The notes under the pieces were generated by a model. That model did not search any database. It was not told where the DNA came from and saw only the letters and a program-made list of their open reading frames with translations. A stretch of DNA of 64,000 bases from Turicibacter faecis (GTDB taxonomy: Bacteria; Bacillota_I; Bacilli_A; MOL361; Turicibacteraceae): contig NZ_AP028127.1 in the NCBI RefSeq assembly GCF_037076425.1, positions 650,001 to 714,000 of the forward strand, given 5' to 3'. Shown here in pieces: positions 33,405-42,497 of this stretch. Every line of letters starts with the position of its first letter. Position 1 is the first letter of the stretch. Position numbers and translations under genes: made by a program.

Positions 33405-33516
33405 TTTTAGAGAAAAATTAGTTTATTATTAAAATAAATTAAAGGAATTTAGACCTAAAATGGGTATGTTAAAAGTAGATAGAAAAAATAAAACAGGATC
33501 TAGGAGGATATAGTTG

Positions 33517-34539
33517 ATGAGTAATAATCGTGAAGCTGCGCTTATGCAAGCGTTGAAAAGTATTGAAAAGCAATACGGTAAAGGATCTGTCATGAAGTTA
33601 GGAGAAAAAACGGATACTCGAATAGAGGTTATTTCGTCGGGATCTTTAGCGTTAGACTCGGCCTTAGGTGTTGGTGGTTATCCTCGTGGACGTGTCATTG
33701 AAATTTATGGTCCAGAGAGTTCTGGTAAAACAACTTTTGCATTACATGCGATTGCAGAAGTACAAAAATCAGGTGGAACGGCAGCTTTTATTGATGCAGA
33801 GCATGCCCTTGATCCAGCTTATGCGGCAAAATTAGGTGTAGATACAGACGAGTTACTTGTTTCCCAACCAGATACTGGGGAACAGGCGTTAGAAATTGCC
33901 GAGGCTTTAGTTCGAAGTGGAGCTATTGATATTTTAGTTGTCGATTCAGTAGCGGCATTAGTTCCACGTGCGGAAATTGAAGGGGAGATGGGTGATTCGC
34001 ATGTTGGATTACAGGCTCGCCTTATGTCACAGGCTTTACGTAAATTATCTGGAGCAATTAATACGACAAAGACAATTGCAATCTTTATTAACCAAATTCG
34101 TGAGAAAGTTGGAATTATGTTTGGTAACCCAGAAGTTACACCAGGTGGAAGAGCGTTAAAGTTCTATTCAACAATTAGACTTGAGGTGCGACGCGGTGAG
34201 GCGATTAAGCTTGGAACAGATATCGTCGGAAATGTTGCTAAGATTAAAGTTGTAAAAAATAAGGTAGCTCCTCCATTTAAAACAGTTGAGGTTGATGTGA
34301 TGTACGGTGAAGGGGTATCTAAACAAGGTGAGATTCTCGATTTAGCGGTTGATTATAATATCATTGAAAAAAGCGGTTCTTGGTATTCTTATCGAGGAGA
34401 AAAGATGGGACAAGGACGTGAAAATGCTAAATTATTCCTTAAAGAAAATCCATTCATTATGGAAGAAATTGCAGACCTTATTCGAGCAGAATTGAATATT
34501 CCTACATCAGGACATGAGGAAATCATGATTGAGGAATAA
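33517..34539 (+). CDS. recA: RecA recombinase
   Basis: 340 residues from ATG 33517 (AGGAGG, 9-nt spacing). Walker [10 protein letters not shown] (about 66-74), [14 protein letters not shown], loop L2 region around [20 protein letters not shown], and a short acidic C-terminus (EEIMIEE). It forms the nucleoprotein filament for recombination and triggers LexA self-cleavage. No GAAC-N4-GTTC operator is visible in the 110 nt upstream. Confidence 0.97.
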   Translation: MSNNREAALMQALKSIEKQYGKGSVMKLGEKTDTRIEVISSGSLALDSALGVGGYPRGRVIEIYGPESSGKTTFALHAIAEVQKSGGTAAFIDAEHALDPAYAAKLGVDTDELLVSQPDTGEQALEIAEALVRSGAIDILVVDSVAALVPRAEIEGEMGDSHVGLQARLMSQALRKLSGAINTTKTIAIFINQIREKVGIMFGNPEVTPGGRALKFYSTIRLEVRRGEAIKLGTDIVGNVAKIKVVKNKVAPPFKTVEVDVMYGEGVSKQGEILDLAVDYNIIEKSGSWYSYRGEKMGQGRENAKLFLKENPFIMEEIADLIRAELNIPTSGHEEIMIEE

Positions 34540-34540
34540 T

Positions 34541-34585
34541 AAAAAAGAGATAAATGAGTTGGGTAGACTCGTTTATCTCTTTTTC
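34541..34585 (+). terminator. recA terminator
   Basis: AAAAAGAGATAAATGAG pairs with CTCGTTTATCTCTTTTT. Confidence 0.85.
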
Positions 34586-34609
34586 TATTGAAATTTACAG
34601 GGATTTATT

Positions 34610-36149
34610 GGCTCTTTGTCAAATCGTGTGGGTGAATAAAATCTATACATGTAATCAAGAGGAATTAGGCCATTCTTTAGACGGCTTGGTTCCTCTTCTT
34701 TTTTTGTTCAAAAGTGTATTTATGAATAATCAAAATTCTTGCTTTGAAATGGTAGAAACTACGGTATCCGAAGGCAATACGTTTAATGACTTTAATGTTA
34801 TTGTTAATTCCTTCGAGTACTCCATTGGTATAAGGAGTTTCGATAGTATTTTTGACATAATCTTGATAATGAGTGAGTGTTTTTAAAGCTGTTTTCATTT
34901 CGTGTGAAAGCAGGTCAGAGGGGTGTTGAATGGCATGATGAAATATTTCAAGGTTACGAAGTTTAATAGCCTGTTGGACAGTTTGGTAGAAATCATAAGT
35001 CTCCTTTAGTTCAGGGTCTAGGGCTAATAAAAAGTCAATAATTTCTTGTTGAGAGATCATCTTTTTGAAGCAGTTGGAATAGAAGTAATGAGTGGCATTA
35101 AGATCTTCTTGGGCTTTTAAGAGAAGTCGCCAATAATGTTTGAATTTATTATAAAACTCTTTATTTTGATTCATGAAACGAATGCGTGTTTTATTAAGAG
35201 CACGAGAGACTAGTTGAACGATATGAAATTTATCTAAAACAATCTTAGCCTTAGGGAATACCTCTTTAATGAGTGTCATATAAGGGGCGTACATGTCAAT
35301 GACGACGTGGGTTACACCTTCACGAGCTGCTTTAGAAAATCGCATAAAGTAAGTCCTTAGTGTACTTAAGCGACGGTCTTCAACGATATCAATTAGCTTT
35401 CCATTGGACGCATCACAAAAAATGAAGGACATTGCTCCGTTCCCTACCAATGGAGGATACATGCTTCGCATGGCAGGTGACCCTCGGCCGATTTAACCGA
35501 CTTAAACTCGTCAAAACAAAGAACTTTTGGGAGAGAATTAAAGGGAAGCGGCTGTTCTTCATAGGAAGAATGAATGACGCGGTTAACGGTTGAATGAGAA
35601 ACGTTAAGCTCACGTGCAATATCTGTTTCGGATTTCTTATGACTAGCTTCTAAAAAGATGGCTTGTTTTACGGGAGTGGAAATAAAACAATTAGGGTTAA
35701 CAAGAGATGTTTCTAGGGTAAATGTTCGGACACAATGACGGCATTTATAACGTTGTTTTTTTAAGTCTAGATAAGCATCAAATCCGGAAATTTTGACTAG
35801 CTTAATACGTGAAGTTTTGAAGCCGTGTTTAATGATATTTGAGTCAAAAGAATGACCACAGTGGTAGCAATGAGTCGGTTGAAAAGAAAGAGTTCCCAAA
35901 ATAAGTTTAGAACGAACATTCTTAATCTGAGTTTCGTGGATACAATTTTTTGAAAAAGTAATATTTTTATCTTTTAAATCAAGTAAAGTTGAGATACAAT
36001 TAGTGTGAGACATAAACCCAATCCTTTCGTGTTGTTTTAGCCGATTACATTGTATAGGATTTTGGGGACTATGTCTCTTTTTTTGTCTTAATATTTATGG
36101 CAATCAAAAAGGTGTGAGTAATCCCACCCACACCAAATATTATAGAACC
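34610..36149 (-). mobile_element. ISL3-family insertion sequence, copy 1 (disrupted)
   Basis: 1540 bp, 26-bp imperfect terminal repeats beginning GGCTCTTTGTC (left) and, reversed, GGTTCTATAAT (right). It matches copy 2 at 48129-49623 except for a 44-nt insertion in the transposase gene and scattered substitutions. The flanks share TTTATT but no clean 8-bp duplication, so a later change or recombination may have altered one flank. Confidence 0.9.
34677..36013 (-). pseudogene. ISL3-family transposase, broken by a 44-nt insertion
   Basis: Two frames (36013-35444 N-terminal half; 35471-34677 C-terminal half) correspond to the intact 430-residue copy at 49488-48196. They are separated by 44 extra nucleotides at about 35438-35481, which shift the frame between KSAEG and AMSFIF. 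The N-part keeps the zinc-finger (CYHCGHSF, CRHC) and HTH, the C-part the DDE-type core. Probably inactive. Confidence 0.92.
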
Positions 36150-36218
36150 TTTATTTTTTCTTGAACAACTCCTTCACCAATTTTTGGTGTTAGTTTTGGT
36201 TAGATTGGGGTGGAATTC

Positions 36219-36247
36219 TTGACATGTTATTACAATAATATTAAAAT
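36219..36247 (+). promoter_or_regulatory. rny promoter
   Basis: TTGACA (36219-36224), 17-nt spacer, TAAAAT (36242-36247), about 105 nt before rny. Confidence 0.6.
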
Positions 36248-36351
36248 AAAGAATGTAGTATTATATCATAATGCTAATTATCTTAAAACTATAGAGCCGT
36301 TAAATAGATCTATGGCGGATAATCGTATATCAAATAATTGGAGGTGGACTT

Positions 36352-37905
36352 ATGTCACAAATTATCATCTCCATTTTGCTAGTAGGGATAGGGTTAGTTA
36401 TTGGGTATTTTATGAGAAAAAAGGTGTATGAGGCTGAGTTAGAGAGAGCACAACAAACAGCTGCACATATTATCTCAAAATCTGAAAAAGAAGCGGAATC
36501 AAAGAAAAAAGAGGCACTTTTAGAAACAAAAGAAGAGGTCCAACGACTTAAAGTTGGTGCAGAACGTGACATTAAGGAGAAGAAGACGGAACTTGTACGC
36601 TTAGAGGAACGTTTAGTCCAGAGAGAGGAAACTATTGATCGCCGTATTTTGAATTTAGAGAAGCGTGAAATGGCACTTGAAAAGAAAGATGAAGCCATCG
36701 CTGAAAAACAACTCGAACTAAAAGAACTAGAAAGCAAAGTGGAAGAAACTTTAGAAGGGCAACGACAAAAGTTAATTGAAATCTCGGGATTAACCATGGA
36801 TGAAGCCCGTGACATTATTTTTAAACAAGTTGAGGATGAGATGTCTCACGAGGTTGCGAAGTATATTAAAGAAGAGGAAGAGAAGGCGCGATTAGAAGCC
36901 GATAAAAAGGCGAAGGAATTAATTGTATTAGCCATTCAGAAATATGCTTCGGAACAGACAAGTGATTATAGTGTAAATGTTGTTAATTTACCTAGTGATG
37001 AAATGAAGGGACGTATTATTGGACGTGAGGGACGCAATATTCGTACGATTGAATCGTTAACAGGTGTGGATTTAATTATAGACGATACGCCAGAAGCGGT
37101 CGTTTTATCATGCTTTGATCCAATCCGACGTGAAATTGCTCGTATTACACTTGAGACCTTAGTTCAAGATGGGCGAATTCATCCAGCTCGAATTGAGGAA
37201 ATCGTTGAAAAGACTCGTCGTGAAGTTGACTTGCGCATTCGCGAATATGGAGAAAATGCTGTATTTGAAGTTGGAATTGGTAAAGTTCATCCAGACTTGA
37301 TGAAAATTTTAGGTCGACTTAATTACCGTACAAGTTATGGGCAAAATGTATTAAAGCACTCAATGGAGGTTGCATTTTTAGCTGGAATAATTGCTGCGGA
37401 GTTAGGGGAAGATGTTAAGTTAGCTAAACGAGCAGGATTATTGCACGATATTGGAAAAGCTGTTGACCATGAAGTTGAAGGTAGTCACGTTGAGATTGGA
37501 ATAGAGTTAGCGACGCGTTATCGCGAACATCCAGTTGTCATCGATGGAATTGCATCGCATCATGGGGATCGTGAACCTCAAAGTTTAATTGCTGTCATTG
37601 TGGCAGCAGCCGATACATTATCTGCTGCTAGACCTGGAGCAAGAAGTGAATCATTAGAAAATTATGTGAAACGTTTGGAACAACTTGAAAACATTGCATG
37701 CCGTTTCGAAGGTGTTGAGAAGGCGTTTGCTATTCAAGCAGGACGTGAAGTTCGTGTCGCTGTTATTCCAGAACAATTAGATGATGTTCAAGCTCACCAA
37801 GTAGCTCGTGATATTCGTCAAACGATTGAAAATGAATTAGAATACCCTGGAAATATTAAAATAACAGTAATTCGTGAAACACGTGCTGTTGAAACCGCAA
37901 GATAA
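36352..37905 (+). CDS. rny: Ribonuclease Y
   Basis: 517 residues. N-terminal membrane anchor (about 3-20), long charged coiled coil (about 25-190), KH domain with [15 protein letters not shown] (about 220-235) and HD domain with [12 protein letters not shown] (about 360-371). It is the membrane-bound endoribonuclease that starts mRNA decay in Firmicutes. Directly upstream of ymdB, as in Bacillus; the recA-rny boundary carries the ISL3 copy. Confidence 0.96.
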   Translation: MSQIIISILLVGIGLVIGYFMRKKVYEAELERAQQTAAHIISKSEKEAESKKKEALLETKEEVQRLKVGAERDIKEKKTELVRLEERLVQREETIDRRILNLEKREMALEKKDEAIAEKQLELKELESKVEETLEGQRQKLIEISGLTMDEARDIIFKQVEDEMSHEVAKYIKEEEEKARLEADKKAKELIVLAIQKYASEQTSDYSVNVVNLPSDEMKGRIIGREGRNIRTIESLTGVDLIIDDTPEAVVLSCFDPIRREIARITLETLVQDGRIHPARIEEIVEKTRREVDLRIREYGENAVFEVGIGKVHPDLMKILGRLNYRTSYGQNVLKHSMEVAFLAGIIAAELGEDVKLAKRAGLLHDIGKAVDHEVEGSHVEIGIELATRYREHPVVIDGIASHHGDREPQSLIAVIVAAADTLSAARPGARSESLENYVKRLEQLENIACRFEGVEKAFAIQAGREVRVAVIPEQLDDVQAHQVARDIRQTIENELEYPGNIKITVIRETRAVETAR

Positions 37906-37923
37906 CGAATAGGTATTAAATGG

Positions 37924-37964
37924 TGTAAGAGCTATTAATGGGGATTCATTAATAGCTCTTTACT
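37924..37964 (+). terminator. rny terminator
   Basis: AAGAGCTATTAATG pairs with CATTAATAGCTCTTTA. The remaining 270 nt to ymdB show nothing further. Confidence 0.8.
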
Positions 37965-38237
37965 ATGTGTAAGGAAAGAATCATTTACGGTGTGTGTCTT
38001 AATCCTCGTTAGGCACACCCTAGTTAAAGAGATGTACCGATATTGGGATTTTTACTAGATGAACAGGGGACGCGGTGAACTTTAGATGATGTGGTGTCTT
38101 TTACGACCTCATGACGATGGGTTAAGATAGGGCTTTAAAATGTGGAAAGTAGCACGGGCTATTTAGAGAAATAAAAGAGTTTAACGAGTGATAGATCATT
38201 AACAACGAGTGAATTGACGACTAGAAAGGCGGATAAC

Positions 38238-39029
38238 ATGAAAATTTTATTTATTGGAGATATTTATGGATCGTTGGGACGAGAAATGATTAAGGAGAAA
38301 CTACCTAAAATTAAGGAGAAATACAAACCTCATTTTATTATTGCTAATGGTGAGAATATTTGTCATGGAAAAGGGATTAATGAAAAGTACTATAAATTCT
38401 TACTTGAACAAGGGGTTAATGTTATTACGCTTGGAAATCATACATGGGATAATCGTTCGGTCTTTGATTTTATTGACGATACAGATAAATTGATTCGTCC
38501 GGCTAATTTTCCAGATTCTAACCCGGGTAAGGGGTTAACTTTTGTTAAGTTTAATGCCTACGAGGTAGCGGTAATTTCTATTCAGGGGCGTACTTTTATG
38601 CCGATGAGTAATTGTCCATTTGAAAAGGTAGATAAGTTGATTGAAGAGGCTAAAAAGCGCACGAATATTATATTTGTTGATTTTCATGCAGAGGCAACAA
38701 GTGAAAAGGTAGCGATGGGGTATTTTTTAGATGGACGTGCTAGTGCCGTTGTCGGGACGCATACCCATGTGCCAACGGCAGATGAGCGAGTTTTAGCTAA
38801 AGGAACGGCCTATATTACGGACGTTGGAATGACTGGACCTTTAGACGGAGTAATTGGGGTTGAACGTGAAAATGTTATTAATAAGTTTATAACAGGGCTT
38901 CCTATTCGTTTCAATGCTCTTGAACAAGGAGCGGCACAACTAAATGCTGTCTTAGTAGATATTAACGAAAAGACTGGGAAAGCTACTGCAATTGAGCGTA
39001 TCAATTTGAAAAAAGAATCTGCTTTTTAA
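38238..39029 (+). CDS. ymdB: YmdB metallophosphoesterase
   Basis: 263 residues, start ATG 38238 (AAAGGCGG). Metal motifs FIGDIYGSLGR (5-15), NGENICHGKG, LGNHTWDNR, DFHAEATSEK and VGTHTHVPTADE fit the YmdB/TIGR00282 family, which hydrolyses 2',3'-cAMP and affects sporulation versus biofilm in Bacillus. Located between rny and spoVS as expected. Confidence 0.93.
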   Translation: MKILFIGDIYGSLGREMIKEKLPKIKEKYKPHFIIANGENICHGKGINEKYYKFLLEQGVNVITLGNHTWDNRSVFDFIDDTDKLIRPANFPDSNPGKGLTFVKFNAYEVAVISIQGRTFMPMSNCPFEKVDKLIEEAKKRTNIIFVDFHAEATSEKVAMGYFLDGRASAVVGTHTHVPTADERVLAKGTAYITDVGMTGPLDGVIGVERENVINKFITGLPIRFNALEQGAAQLNAVLVDINEKTGKATAIERINLKKESAF

Positions 39030-39068
39030 AAAGTAGTCATTTAATTACTTTAAAGTAGTCATTTAATT
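39030..39068 (+). repeat. Two tandem 17-bp direct repeats before spoVS
   Basis: AAAGTAGTCATTTAATT at 39030-39046 and again at 39052-39068, period 22 bp. About 50 nt upstream of spoVS. Confidence 0.7.
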
Positions 39069-39120
39069 GTTTTTGCGTGCATAGAATGTCTGTGTAAAAC
39101 AAAAACAGAGGGGGACTACT

Positions 39121-39384
39121 ATGGAAGTATTAAAAGTATCATCAAAATCAAATCCAAATTCAGTTGCGGGAGCATTAGCTAATGCATTTCGTGAGAGAGG
39201 GCTTGTTGAAATTCAAGCAATTGGGGCAGGAGCATTAAATCAAGCAGTGAAGGCTATTGCTATCGCTCGAGGATATGTAGCTCCAACAGGTAAAGATTTA
39301 ATTTGTATTCCAGCGTTTACGGATATCTTAATTGATGGAGAAGAACGCACGGCGATTAAATTAATTGTGGAATCACGCCAGTAG
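39121..39384 (+). CDS. spoVS: Stage V sporulation protein S
   Basis: An 87-residue Alba-like protein nearly identical in feel to Bacillus SpoVS: MEVLKVSSKSNPNSVAGALA and IQAIGAGALNQAVKAIAIAR. Needed for spore coat/cortex completion; may bind nucleic acid. Ribosome site AGAGGGGG. Confidence 0.96.
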   Translation: MEVLKVSSKSNPNSVAGALANAFRERGLVEIQAIGAGALNQAVKAIAIARGYVAPTGKDLICIPAFTDILIDGEERTAIKLIVESRQ

Positions 39385-39387
39385 CGA

Positions 39388-39424
39388 AAAAGCTAGTACC
39401 TTATGAGGTGCTAGCTTTTTTTTA
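39388..39424 (+). terminator. spoVS terminator
   Basis: AAAAAGCTAGtACC pairs with GGTgCTAGCTTTTTTT. Confidence 0.85.
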
Positions 39425-39451
39425 TGTGTCAAAACGGGTGGTTTACATTAG

Positions 39452-39481
39452 TTGATTATTTGATAGGATGTAATGTATAAT
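39452..39481 (+). promoter_or_regulatory. miaB promoter
   Basis: TTGATT (39452-39457), 18-nt spacer, TATAAT (39476-39481), about 75 nt before miaB. Confidence 0.65.
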
Positions 39482-39554
39482 AGACAAAGTGACTCAGGTT
39501 TTGTCACATAGCGAATGAAGTTGATGAATAAATCTTTAAATATAGGTGATAAAA

Positions 39555-41063
39555 ATGAACGAACAACAAAAGGAATTATCGTTACAAGCAAATACGCAAA
39601 AAGGGGAAAAGGACTATAGCCGTTATTTTCAACGTCCAAGCATTAAAGATGCTCGTAAGCGTAGTCGTGAACAGGCACATGTCCACCGTGATTTTGCCAT
39701 TGAAGAATCAATTAAAAACATTGGACAAGGGAAAAAGTATTTAATTCAAACTTATGGATGTCAGATGAACGAACATGATTCTGAGGCTATTATTGGAATT
39801 GCAGAGGAGTTAGGATATACAAAGGCTAACTCTCATGAAGAGGCGGATTTAATTATTTTAAATACGTGTGCCATCCGTGAAAATGCTGAGAACCGTGTTT
39901 TTGGTGAGTTAGGGCGTTTAAAACCATTAAAACGAACAAATCCGGATTTAATATTAGGAGTTTGCGGATGTATGTCGCAAGAAGAAAAAGTCGTGAACCA
40001 AATCATGGAGAAACATCAACATGTCGATCTTGTTTTTGGAACACACAATATCTACCGCTTACCAGAATATATCCATAATGCCTTAATGGGGAAAGAGCGT
40101 GTCATTGAAGTGTGGTCTCAAGAAGGGGAAATCATTGAGAATATGCCACGTACTCGTCAAGGGCATACTAAGGCATGGGTAAATATTATGTATGGTTGCG
40201 ATGAGTTCTGTACATACTGTATCGTTCCTTACACACGCGGTAAAGAACGAAGCCGCTTACCAGAGGATATCATTGCTGAGATTAAGCACTTAGCGGAAGA
40301 AGGATATCAAGAAGTAACCTTACTTGGACAAAATGTTAATGCCTATGGGAAAGACTTTAAAGACCATGAATACACATTTGGTGATTTATTAAATGACTTA
40401 CATGAAATTGACATTCCACGTATTCGTTTTACGACATCTCATCCACGTGATTTTGATGAAAAGACGATTAATGCATTAGCAAAACGTGGAAACTTAATGG
40501 AACACATTCATTTACCTGTTCAGTCAGGAAATAATGAAGTGTTAAAACGTATGAACCGTAAATATACACGTGAGATGTACTTACAATTAGTACGCGACTT
40601 AAAAGCAGCTATTCCAGGGGTATCAATTACAACGGATATTATTGTTGGGTTCCCTGGGGAAACAGAAGAACAATTCCAAGAGACTTTATCATTAGTTGAA
40701 GAAGTAGGTTATGAAGGGGCCTTTACATTTATTTTCTCACCACGTGAAGGAACACCTGCTGCGAAAATGGAGGATAATGTTTCTGAAGCTGAGAAAAAGG
40801 ATCGTTTAAACCGTTTAAATGAGGCTATTAACCGAGGATTCCGTGCAGGAAATAAACGATTCGAAGGTCAAATTGTAGAAGTTTTAGTTGAGGGAACAAG
40901 CAAAAACGATGATACAATGTTAGCAGGTTACACTCGTCATAATAAACTCGTTAACTTCAAAGGTGATGAGAAAAAGATTGGTCAAGTTGTTAAGGTTAAA
41001 ATTACAGAGGCTAAAACATGGCACTTAACTGGGGAAATGGTATCGGATGATAGTATTAACTAA
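39555..41063 (+). CDS. miaB: tRNA-2-methylthio-N6-dimethylallyladenosine synthase
   Basis: 502 residues, start ATG 39555. N-terminal MTTase domain with three cluster Cys ([32 protein letters not shown]), radical-SAM CxxxCxxC in [15 protein letters not shown] (about 214-228), and a C-terminal TRAM domain. It methylthiolates i6A37 made by MiaA, encoded 6 kb downstream. Confidence 0.96.
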   Translation: MNEQQKELSLQANTQKGEKDYSRYFQRPSIKDARKRSREQAHVHRDFAIEESIKNIGQGKKYLIQTYGCQMNEHDSEAIIGIAEELGYTKANSHEEADLIILNTCAIRENAENRVFGELGRLKPLKRTNPDLILGVCGCMSQEEKVVNQIMEKHQHVDLVFGTHNIYRLPEYIHNALMGKERVIEVWSQEGEIIENMPRTRQGHTKAWVNIMYGCDEFCTYCIVPYTRGKERSRLPEDIIAEIKHLAEEGYQEVTLLGQNVNAYGKDFKDHEYTFGDLLNDLHEIDIPRIRFTTSHPRDFDEKTINALAKRGNLMEHIHLPVQSGNNEVLKRMNRKYTREMYLQLVRDLKAAIPGVSITTDIIVGFPGETEEQFQETLSLVEEVGYEGAFTFIFSPREGTPAAKMEDNVSEAEKKDRLNRLNEAINRGFRAGNKRFEGQIVEVLVEGTSKNDDTMLAGYTRHNKLVNFKGDEKKIGQVVKVKITEAKTWHLTGEMVSDDSIN

Positions 41064-41397
41064 TTTACCGTCTTTTGAGCGCTTGAGTGAAAAATTAGCG
41101 AATGATCCTGTGATTGAGCGATATGTTATGCTAACTAAAAAAGTTCATCAAAATAAAAAACTACTCGCCATGTATGACGAGTATATAAAGAAACAAAAGG
41201 AAGTTATAAAGTTTGACCATTATGGAAAATCTAATGCCAAATCTCAAAAAGAGAATGAGTTAAAAGCGTTAGAGGAGGAACTTTATAACCATCCTCTCTT
41301 TAATGAATATATTCAAATCCAAATTGAGTTAAATGAACTCTTTTCGACGATGGCTCATATAATACAGTATAAGGTTAATAAACATCTTAGTGAATAG
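41047..41397 (+). CDS. ymcA: YmcA/RicA regulator (DUF964)
   Basis: A 116-residue helical protein of the YlbF/YmcA type ([38 protein letters not shown]). In Bacillus it forms the Y-complex (RicAFT) with YlbF and YaaT, controlling RNase Y and development. The start overlaps miaB by 17 nt. This copy has no cysteine, so any cluster ligands would have to come from partners. Confidence 0.88.
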   Translation: MIVLTNLPSFERLSEKLANDPVIERYVMLTKKVHQNKKLLAMYDEYIKKQKEVIKFDHYGKSNAKSQKENELKALEEELYNHPLFNEYIQIQIELNELFSTMAHIIQYKVNKHLSE

Positions 41398-41413
41398 CTA
41401 AGATGTTTTTAAT
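41386..41413 (+). terminator. ymcA terminator
   Basis: CATCTTAG-tgaatag-CTAAGATG then TTTTT; spans the stop codon. Confidence 0.8.
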
Positions 41414-41544
41414 TTTAGGATGAATGAGGATAGGAAGTAAGACAAATACACTTTTCCTACGAAAAAGAAAACCTTATAAAATGATTTAATTAAGTATCAA
41501 ATAGGTGAAGAGCTGAATATAGTATCAGTGAGGAGGTATTCAGG

Positions 41545-42087
41545 ATGAATGATATTCGTGAAATTGTAACAAAAGCCGTGATTGGTAAAGGGAAAAAAAG
41601 ATTTAAAATCACATCACCTCTTAATGATTTAAGAAGTCCTGCAGATAGTATTTTAGGGTGCTGGATCATTAATCATAAATTTGGAGCTAGAAAATGTGAT
41701 AATGCTGTTGATGTAAAAGGTATGTATGATATTAACGTATGGTACTCATTTGCGGATAATACGCAAACAGAAGTGGCGCGTCAAACTATTGAATATGATG
41801 ACCAAGTTAATGTTCATCGTACAATTCGTGATTGTTTATATGAAGGTGATGAAGTCATTGCTAGAACGATTCAACAACCAACTTGTGTGGATGCAAGAAT
41901 TGAAGATGGTGAAATTGTGGTTGAAGTTGAGTTCGAAATTGTGGTTGAAGTCATCGGGGAAACAAAAATGCGCGTTTCAATCTTAGGACCTGTTGAAAAC
42001 GATGTTGATACAGATGATGAAGATGATGAAATCGATCAACAAATTAACCCGAACTTTTTGAAAAGTTCACCTTTTAGAGGAGAATAA
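41545..42087 (+). CDS. cotE: Spore coat morphogenetic protein CotE
   Basis: 180 residues, strong GAGGAGG site. Family features: MNDIREIVTKAVIGKGKK at the start, ILGCWIINHKFGA and YDINVWYSFADNTQTEVA in the middle, and a strongly acidic C-terminal region (about 150-165). CotE directs assembly of the outer spore coat. Between ymcA and mutS exactly as in Bacillus. Confidence 0.95.
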   Translation: MNDIREIVTKAVIGKGKKRFKITSPLNDLRSPADSILGCWIINHKFGARKCDNAVDVKGMYDINVWYSFADNTQTEVARQTIEYDDQVNVHRTIRDCLYEGDEVIARTIQQPTCVDARIEDGEIVVEVEFEIVVEVIGETKMRVSILGPVENDVDTDDEDDEIDQQINPNFLKSSPFRGE

Positions 42088-42116
42088 GGCAGGAATGCCT
42101 TATTCTTTTTTTTTTA
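42083..42116 (+). terminator. cotE terminator
   Basis: AATAAGGC-aggaat-GCCTTATT followed by a long T-run. The 380 nt between it and mutS hold only the promoter described next. Confidence 0.85.
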
Positions 42117-42454
42117 TTTTGAGGAGTTTAGGACAATGATGATTAAAAAAACGTAAAAATGTCCATATATAAGTCTAGATAGGTTTTTTATAGAAAAAAC
42201 TTGAGCTCAATGAGTAAGGTCCTGTATAGCTTGTCGATTAGATATCAGGTAAGTTTCCTAAAAGGGGAACGGAATGACAGTGATATTTATAGAGGTAGAT
42301 AAATAGGTATACCGTTTTAGGGCTCGTTTGATAGGGGGAATCGTAAGTTTTTTTTAGTATAAATCGTGTTGATGAGTTTTCTCTGCCTTTTAACCCGTAA
42401 TGGATGGCGATAAGCAAAATGAATAATTCTTAAAGCTATCGTTTCGACAATTTA

Positions 42455-42463
42455 TGCTATAAT
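42455..42463 (+). promoter_or_regulatory. Extended -10 promoter of mutS
   Basis: TGcTATAAT, 35 nt before the mutS start. The -35 is poor. Confidence 0.6.
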
Positions 42464-42497
42464 ATAAGAATGTGTAAAAGAAGAAGGAGTTTTTAGC

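Noticed and set aside
34602-36157. 8-bp target duplication around ISL3 copy 1
   Set aside because: Flanks GATTTATT and TTTATTTT share only TTTATT next to the ends; not a convincing duplication.
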